From NCBI GenBank assembly GCA_033725935.1, contig MU867061.1, positions 558,001 to 622,000 on the forward strand: a DNA stretch of 64,000 nucleotides, read 5' to 3'. The notes beneath the pieces are model-generated. The model was not told the origin of the DNA. It saw only the letters and a program-made list of their open reading frames with translations, and ran no database searches. Source of the stretch: Cladorrhinum sp. PSN259. Its lineage: Eukaryota > Ascomycota > Sordariomycetes > Sordariales > Podosporaceae. Of this stretch, positions 57,972 through 64,000 are shown one piece after another. Each line of letters starts with the position of its first letter. Position 1 is the stretch's first letter. The translations under genes were made by a program, and so were the position numbers.

Positions 57972-59084
57972 CGTGTATGAATGATTGAGGTTATCAAGAC
58001 ATAAAAAATTCTGACCGGTTGTGCCGCTATCTGGTATGTGAGACGGTGGCGGGTGGAATCTTGAAACTGTGTTACCAGCTTTCTGGATCCCAACATTAAG
58101 CATAAACAGAAACGGGTTTGCAAGCGAATACCCATGAAGCTAATTATATACACCCACGGACATTGCAAAAAAACAGTGATAAGGGCTCGCCACCGTGCCT
58201 CGGTCTGATGGAATATTGGCACGGGCTTGGGTGGTGTCCATCGATGGCGTGCACCGGGATATACATACACGAAAGGGATGGGGGGCGCAAAAAGTACGTT
58301 TTTTTGCATTTTCCAAGCTTTTTTAATGCGGATGGGGATGTAGGAGGTATGCATCTACCATCACATTGTCACGGGCGACCAAAATCCAGTGTGGTTGACA
58401 ACACCGAAGCGAATGTAACGGCATCCCGCTGGCATACCAAGAGAAATAAATTGGACGGCGATCAGAGGCACCGCACCCTTGCAAACCCCGCACTGAAACG
58501 TTGATACAGTATACACTCGCTTCGATAACACAAAATAAAATACCTAGGCAAGCTTAAACTGCCACTCGGTGCGGTGGATCTGTATCGGTCTAAAAATAAT
58601 GCAAGTGACGAAAACACTGCTGTAAACTTGTGTGACAAGATTGCATGTAGCTACCAATCATATCTTTTTAGTATGATTCCATGTGTGATTGGGTGTGTTG
58701 GCACAGGTGCCGCAGTATGGGCCTGTTCGGACAGTTAGCTGGGAGTATCTTGAGGTGATATAAACACAATGAAGGACATGCCGTCTTACTGCTATCTAGG
58801 AATATTACTGGGATTCATGCTGTGATCGGAGAAATACAACGACGTCGATGACAAGGAACGCGCAAAGAGTAACAACAAAATACCGAGAAAAAAAAGAACG
58901 CTCTGAAAGAAATAGAATTGTCCAGGGTTTATCCCTTTAGTATGTATTAATCTATAATATTACTGATAACCGATCATCCATTTCAAAAGGGGTTTCAAAA
59001 TGGGCTTGCAGTTGCCAAGAACGGGCGATGGAGTCAAAAATGGATATCCCAACAAATGTAGTCAAACGAAAAAAGAATTGGAGC
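57972..59084. other. Intergenic
   Basis: No gene supported between the SAT4 gene and the 5S rRNA gene. Confidence 0.5.
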
Positions 59085-59090
59085 AAAAAA
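59085..59090 (-). terminator. Pol III terminator of the 5S gene
   Basis: Six T on the minus strand directly after the 5S 3' end. Confidence 0.85.
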
Positions 59091-59208
59091 CATACAACAC
59101 CAGGGATTCCCCAGTGGTCACCCACCTGAGTACTGGTCTGGCCCTTCCAAGCTTATCTAGGGCAGAGCGGACGGGATGCCGAGTTTTCTTGGAGGTATGG
59201 TCGTATGT
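59091..59208 (-). rRNA. rrn5S: 5S ribosomal RNA gene
   Basis: 118-nt gene on the minus strand. The ends ACATACGAC and GTTGTATG(T) form the terminal helix. The conserved internal blocks AACTCGGCATCCCGTCCGCT and GGTGGGTGACCACTGGGGAA match fungal 5S, including the box C region of the internal promoter. The helix II/III arms CCTCCAAG and CTTGGAAGG also pair. It stands alone between protein genes, as in Neurospora-like fungi whose 5S genes are dispersed and not part of the rDNA repeat. Confidence 0.93.
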
Positions 59209-60473
59209 GTTGTTCATATTCCTAGGAGGAACTTATGTACGAGTGATCACGGAATTCTGTTAAAATCAGCTGGCTGCGATATGAACCAACAGATTTATAT
59301 GCCGTCCTGTGTCCCTGCGTACGGCTACATATACATGACATCACCGGCTGAGCCTGCTCAACGCGGACATTCGAGGTTCGTAAAGCTGCTCCTTCGGCAC
59401 AACAGAGTTTCTGAGACGCTCGAAGGGTTGCATTCCATCTCCCCTCTCCACAGAAGCCGGGGGGCGGAGCTTGCAACGGTTAGACTAGGTAAGGTAGGTA
59501 CTTACTTAGTGCCACCAAGAAATGTAAACTACTTGTACAGAGATATGAACGGGAACAACCGCTTTACATATGAGCGGGTTGGTATTACGGGCAGCAGCTA
59601 GCCCAATGGATGGCGAGGTAGTTCGTTTTAGGTAGTAAATCTCAAAGAATGAAGGGGATCCAGGCATTGAAAAATGGCAGGAGCTAATTGGCCGCAGGCT
59701 TTGTCGGGGTGATGTGGACGACTACTGATTGAGAGTGGTTATTAAACGGCGGCACCGAAGTGAGAAAATGGGGAGACTAGGTGGGTTGAGGTTTGGCAAC
59801 TTGAATATGGGGACGGTAATGATCTTGATAACTGGGCGCGAAATATTAACAAGAAGACGCGGGATGCCGATGACTCCTTGGATGTTATCGAAGGAGTAAA
59901 AACTGATCTGTAATTAGACGCGGGCTTATTGCATGATGGCCGCTTGCGTGTCAGGTTTTTAGAGAGCTTTTTCTTTTTCTTTTGTTTTTCTGTTCTTGGA
60001 CTGGAATGGTGATACGGGATATGTTGGACTACTTTGAACGGGTTCTGTCAGTGAATCTGCCTTGGATCCCTCCCGTGATTGCCGACAACCCAAAGTGCAA
60101 CAGCCACGATTCTCCGCATATTATGCAAGCCATGAATGCACAGCCTCCAATATTCTAGCCCCCAATCCCGCACGCTTGACTGCATTAATATTGTTACACA
60201 ACAGCAGCTCGAAAGACAAATCCCAGAGCCTTGCTTACCGAATTCCAAGCTTCCCCTCCACAAACTTGCGGAACGAGAGCGGAACCATGTGACGAGCGCA
60301 CTCTGAGTAGTCAACAAGAACAGGGCATGTATTGTGCGCCGAAAAGATTGGGACCGGAGGACTTCGATACCACTTTGTCTTTTGAATCTATCCACACCTT
60401 ATCCGAGACAGAATGACATACGTTCTGCCGCCGTCACCGTTCTCGCCCAGCTGACGACCGAGCCAAACCTACG
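59209..60473. other. Intergenic
   Basis: No gene supported; upstream region of the kinase gene. Confidence 0.5.
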
Positions 60474-63194
60474 ATGCCGGCTGTGGAGGCCTCGGAGTTG
60501 GTCAAAGACCTGGAACTAAAGACTGTCAAACATGGAAAATGCACCAAACACTTTTTCTACCAGCGGGGCTCCAGCGGTAGAGATCGTAGAATTCAACTGG
60601 CCGAGGAATGGAGGCGGGAACGTCGACTCGGGCGTGGGGCCTTCGGCGAGGTGTATTTGGAGAGATGCGAAAAGATTGTGAGGAAGGATGTGCCGAACGT
60701 CCGCGCGGTGAAGGAGATCAGAGTCGAAAAGGGGTCAAGAATCGACTTTACGAGAGAGCTCGAGGCGATAGCCAAGTTCTCACACAACCGATTCGAACCA
60801 TGTTTCGTGCGATGTTTCGGGTGGTTCCAGGATGAGCACTCTATTTCGATTACGATGGAGTATATCCGGCACGGTAACCTGCGCGAGCACCTCAAAGTAT
60901 TGCTGCCGGAGAAGGAGGCAAACATCATCACCAGGCAACTTGTCGAGGGACTCGGATACATGCACCGCAACAGATTCGTCCATCGGGATTTGAAACCTGA
61001 GAACATCTTGGTCGTCCACAAGGGACCCAACTGGCTTGTTCAGATTGCCGACTTTGGAATCACCAGACGACTTGAGAAAGACCGAACAATGCAGGGAACT
61101 ATGAGACAAGGAACTGTCGGGTTCATCGCCCCAGAGATGATGGGTTTCATTGCCGAGAAACGCTTTCCGTTCGCGGCCGACATGTGGTCGCTTGGGGCCG
61201 TCGTGTTTCGAATGCTCACCGGCGAGCAGTTCATGGCCGATGTTGATGACCTGGGGGAGTTTGTGCACGGTGAACGAAAGCTGCCAACAGAAGTGCTGAC
61301 AAACCTCGGAGTCACTACCACTGGTCTTGATTTCTTATCTAGGTTGTTAGTGGCCCATCCAAAGGACCGGCTCACAGTTGCAGAGGCCGATGTACATCTA
61401 TGGATGACAGAATTTGTTGACAAGTCAACTCCTGATGGCTCCACGACGAGGGGGGCAGGATCAGCAAGTGGCTCGGTTGACGGTGACGTTGAAGACAGAG
61501 AAAGTGGTCTGACTGAAGCAAGGTCAACTGGTGTGAGGGAAACAGTAGAGTCCAAGCCATCGGCTCAATGGAGTGATCAGGCAACGGTCCCGCGAAATCC
61601 GGTCATCTGGGATGATCTCGGTCTCAGTGAGGACGAATTCCAGGAGGATTTGGAGTCGGCAACACTTCAGCTCGCACGTACTCAAGTCCGTGAGGCACCG
61701 CATGTTCCTGACGCTCCTGGGCATACACTTACCGCTCCGGAAAAGGAAGAGAAACATGATGACGGTCCAGCCGAAAGAAGATCTTCGGTTGGCCGTAGCC
61801 GGCAACAACCCATCGTTATTCACCATGGAAAATCCGAAGCCGCATCTGTGAGACGCTCGTCTGTTCTCGGCATACCCAAAGAGCCTTTCGGCGCTCATCA
61901 GGATCCCCCCACCCCAGGGACCTCAGAGACTGCGTCTAGCGATCCAGGATCAGATGCGGACCGACCTCCAATACTTCAGTACGCAACTGCTCACAGTAAC
62001 TCGCGAAGCTCGCGGAAGGAAAACGGTTTAGGAAGCAAACTAGAATCGACGTTGGTGAAAGCAACTGCGGAGGAGACAGAGGACGATGAGTTGGATGCAA
62101 GAACGCCCAGACCAGCAAGAACACCGAGACCATACCAGTTTGTCTTTGAGGCTGCATCAGAGCCCGTCCCTGAGAAGCCCTCGAATACAACGAGTAGGCG
62201 CTCGGTAACGCTCGTCGATGAAAGTGCGGAACCAGATTACGCCAGGGGTGTGGAAAGTGAGCAACCTTGGCGACGTTTTATTAGCGACGGCCGAACCATT
62301 TGGGAGGATATTTTGAGGGAGCCGAAAAAGCAAGTTAGATTCGACGAGGATTATTCAACTCATGGCCCTCCTCCGCCTCCACCGTCCCAACCACCGTGGC
62401 CTTACGATGGATATGAAAGTTTCAGTACCTCAGATTCACTTCAGGAGTCGGAGGACGAGAATGAATCATCGAGCCCTGAGAGCGAGACGGAGAAAGTCAA
62501 TGAATCTCCCGGCCCAGCCTACAAGTTAGTGGAGGCTCCCCAACCCCCCAATGCGATACCGCACAAAGGCTGGAATATCGCACCCCCATGTGATCGATGC
62601 AATGCCGGTATTCGACTTTCCGGCCATTGGTTGAGAGCTAAAACATGTCACATCGAATGTCAAAATTTCCTATGCGACGAGTGCTGGGTGCTGGCCATAA
62701 AGGATGCTTTCCTCACCGAAAACCATGAGCTGCCAGTGTGTGACAATGGGTTGGTGCTGGATTATGACATTGGTCGTCACAGCGTAAATCTAGACCGGAT
62801 CGGGCATTTCTATATGGCCTACAAGTACATGTTTGAGACAGACGAGAAGCACTGCTGTACCAACCTGGAGTGTATGCTTGGCGAGCCAAAGGCTTCGACG
62901 AGAAGAAGAAAGACAGACTCTGGTCGGATTTTGAGGTTTTGCGCCACCTGCGGTGCCAGATACTGCGACGACTGCCTAAAGCAAATTGATCCCGACGGGT
63001 CGTGGGAGCACGGGTATCATAAGGCTGGGAGATACTGCAAGACTGACGAAGAACTTGCCGACTATATTGAGGAACTGAAATACAATCCGCCACGCGTGGC
63101 TGATAAGCGCAACAGGTGGTTCTTGGATGCTTGTGCTTACATCACGAAGGCTGGTGGGATCGTACAAGGCCAACACCGGAGGGAGTGCGCCTAG
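60474..63194 (+). CDS. Ser/Thr protein kinase with Cys-rich C-terminal module
   Basis: 906-residue intronless gene. The kinase domain covers about residues 45-315 with all key residues: glycine loop LGRGAFGEVY (from 52), Lys80 in AVKEI, HRDLKPEN (170-177), DFG (193-195) and APE (219-221). A long acidic, Ser/Pro-rich and likely disordered region follows, including a poly-Pro stretch (GPPPPPPSQPPWPYDG). From about residue 699 a Cys/His-rich tail starts: CDRCNAGIRLSGHW, CHIECQNFLCDECW, then CCTNLEC, FCATCGARYCDDC and two later Cys. The first half resembles a ZZ-type finger and the second a RING/PHD-like ribbon. Such a kinase-zinc fusion could act in signalling with protein binding through the tail; substrates are unknown. 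Confidence 0.88.
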   Translation: MPAVEASELVKDLELKTVKHGKCTKHFFYQRGSSGRDRRIQLAEEWRRERRLGRGAFGEVYLERCEKIVRKDVPNVRAVKEIRVEKGSRIDFTRELEAIAKFSHNRFEPCFVRCFGWFQDEHSISITMEYIRHGNLREHLKVLLPEKEANIITRQLVEGLGYMHRNRFVHRDLKPENILVVHKGPNWLVQIADFGITRRLEKDRTMQGTMRQGTVGFIAPEMMGFIAEKRFPFAADMWSLGAVVFRMLTGEQFMADVDDLGEFVHGERKLPTEVLTNLGVTTTGLDFLSRLLVAHPKDRLTVAEADVHLWMTEFVDKSTPDGSTTRGAGSASGSVDGDVEDRESGLTEARSTGVRETVESKPSAQWSDQATVPRNPVIWDDLGLSEDEFQEDLESATLQLARTQVREAPHVPDAPGHTLTAPEKEEKHDDGPAERRSSVGRSRQQPIVIHHGKSEAASVRRSSVLGIPKEPFGAHQDPPTPGTSETASSDPGSDADRPPILQYATAHSNSRSSRKENGLGSKLESTLVKATAEETEDDELDARTPRPARTPRPYQFVFEAASEPVPEKPSNTTSRRSVTLVDESAEPDYARGVESEQPWRRFISDGRTIWEDILREPKKQVRFDEDYSTHGPPPPPPSQPPWPYDGYESFSTSDSLQESEDENESSSPESETEKVNESPGPAYKLVEAPQPPNAIPHKGWNIAPPCDRCNAGIRLSGHWLRAKTCHIECQNFLCDECWVLAIKDAFLTENHELPVCDNGLVLDYDIGRHSVNLDRIGHFYMAYKYMFETDEKHCCTNLECMLGEPKASTRRRKTDSGRILRFCATCGARYCDDCLKQIDPDGSWEHGYHKAGRYCKTDEELADYIEELKYNPPRVADKRNRWFLDACAYITKAGGIVQGQHRRECA

Positions 63195-63390
63195 AGGGAG
63201 TTGATGTAATAATCCTCAAAAAATGTGGCAGGCTATGTTGCTGGGGGTCCTTGTAGCTTGGGTCGGGGCCACGGAATACTAGATCCAGGAGAAATATGTA
63301 ATAAAGGTCGACAGGCAAGAGAGATGGGGCCTTCGATGGTTTGGTGTCGATCCATCAATACATACCTAGTGTTTTCTCCTTTCATCTCTC

Positions 63391-63953
63391 CTATTCATCG
63401 AATGGCCAAGCCTTTTTGAACTCTTCCATCTTGGCCTCGTCATCATCAAACAGCCATTCTGCCATCTGGTCCCTCGCCTGTGCCAGCATGTCCTTGACCA
63501 TCTCGTAATCCTTGGCTGTTGTAAGCCCCTTATCCGGCCAATATTCACCCATCTGATCCCGCAGCTGGCCCATCAGGTTAATACCCGTCGACGCGGCATC
63601 CATATCGCTCCGGATCGTCGCCACAGTCTCACCGTTGATCTTCGGCGGCTTCTCGAGATCTAGTGCCAGCCCCGCCAATAGCGACTCGCCCACCTCATAG
63701 ACGCGGCGGGCAACATATAGTACGTTCCCTTCGGTCGAGTCCTGGAACTTTGCTAAATCATCCAGTGCAGGTGCTTTACTGCGCATAAGCCGGCGACCTG
63801 GACGCCCTGCCAGTTAATCATAGCGGTGATGCGGGTGGGTTCGGTGGGGTTGACGAAGATGTTCTCGCCGTGTAGGTCGTTATGCCATAGGTAAGGGCTG
63901 AGGTCTAAGGGCCGCGGTCGCACTTGAGAGACGAGCGGTCGGCGTCGTGCTAG
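63391..63953 (-). pseudogene. Broken APH (aminoglycoside phosphotransferase-like) gene
   Basis: The minus-strand frame from 63953 reads LDLSPYLWHNDLHGENIFVN then ITAMINWQGVQVAG, the APH catalytic loop (HNDLHGEN) and metal-binding region, where the usual Asp of IDWQ is Asn. Near 63786 the frame changes to MRSKAPALDDLAKFQ and continues to a stop at 63391 with an acidic C-terminus (MEEFKKAWPFDE). An in-frame TGA lies at 63956-63954 just upstream. So at least a stop and a frameshift break the gene, and its 5' half is outside or lost. Intact fungal relatives are cytosolic small-molecule or kinase-like enzymes. Confidence 0.68.
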
Positions 63954-64000
63954 TCACGACCTATTGCAGAGCCGATGGCAAATTTCGTGTTTGATGGCGG

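Overview
The window is nuclear DNA from a filamentous ascomycete (Pezizomycotina). Sordariomycetes fit best, but the sequence does not prove this. Reasons: most genes carry short introns (about 50-96 nt) with GTAAGT-like donors and CTAAC/CTGAC-like branch points; a dispersed single 5S rRNA gene and an intron-bearing tRNA-Asn lie among protein genes; and the families present are typical of the group (SAT4/rhodopsin-like membrane proteins, UstYa/DUF3328, Egh16-like, HET remnant, YAT amino-acid permeases, fungal beta-lactamase-like hydrolases). All joins of exons given here are my own reading of splice signals and frames.

Layout. 1-8.4 kb: a cytochrome P450 cut by the left edge, a 114-residue protein whose last coding exon-intron unit is tandemly duplicated, a seven-helix SAT4-family protein, and a secreted beta-lactamase-like hydrolase. 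8.4-15.8 kb: a gene-poor stretch holding the wreck of a HET-domain gene, an AT-rich patch and small repeats. 15.8-28.3 kb: a conserved block with mannitol-1-phosphate 5-dehydrogenase, the COPI beta-prime subunit, a Sec14-like lipid-transfer protein, a magnesium-dependent (MDP-1-type) HAD phosphatase, a phosphoglycerate-mutase-like histidine phosphatase and a two-domain VOC/extradiol dioxygenase. 29.2-40.4 kb: a ricin-B-like secreted protein, an amino-acid permease, a large WD40-like protein, a membrane-anchored pseudokinase and a low-complexity hypothetical protein. 40.4-51 kb: a fold-back repeat, a small secreted protein, a protein with five Nab2-type CCCH fingers, a second amino-acid permease, a broken kinase-like gene and a tRNA-Asn. 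51-64 kb: an Egh16-like secreted protein, a two-exon secreted peptide gene, a UstYa-like protein, an FAD monooxygenase, a second SAT4 protein, the 5S gene, a large Ser/Thr kinase with a Cys-rich tail, and a broken aminoglycoside-phosphotransferase-like gene at the right edge.

How it fits together. The 15.8-28 kb block is mostly housekeeping metabolism and secretory traffic. The ends and the 40-58 kb part are accessory: secreted proteins, oxidative tailoring enzymes, membrane receptor-like proteins and decayed allorecognition-type genes. The group secreted peptide / UstYa-like / FAD monooxygenase / SAT4 (52.4-58.0 kb) is the best candidate for a small undescribed gene set, because UstYa proteins act in fungal ribosomal-peptide modification; no classic repeated precursor is visible. 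The other most unusual items are the duplicated exon-intron unit, the fold-back element, the pseudokinase and the five-finger CCCH protein.
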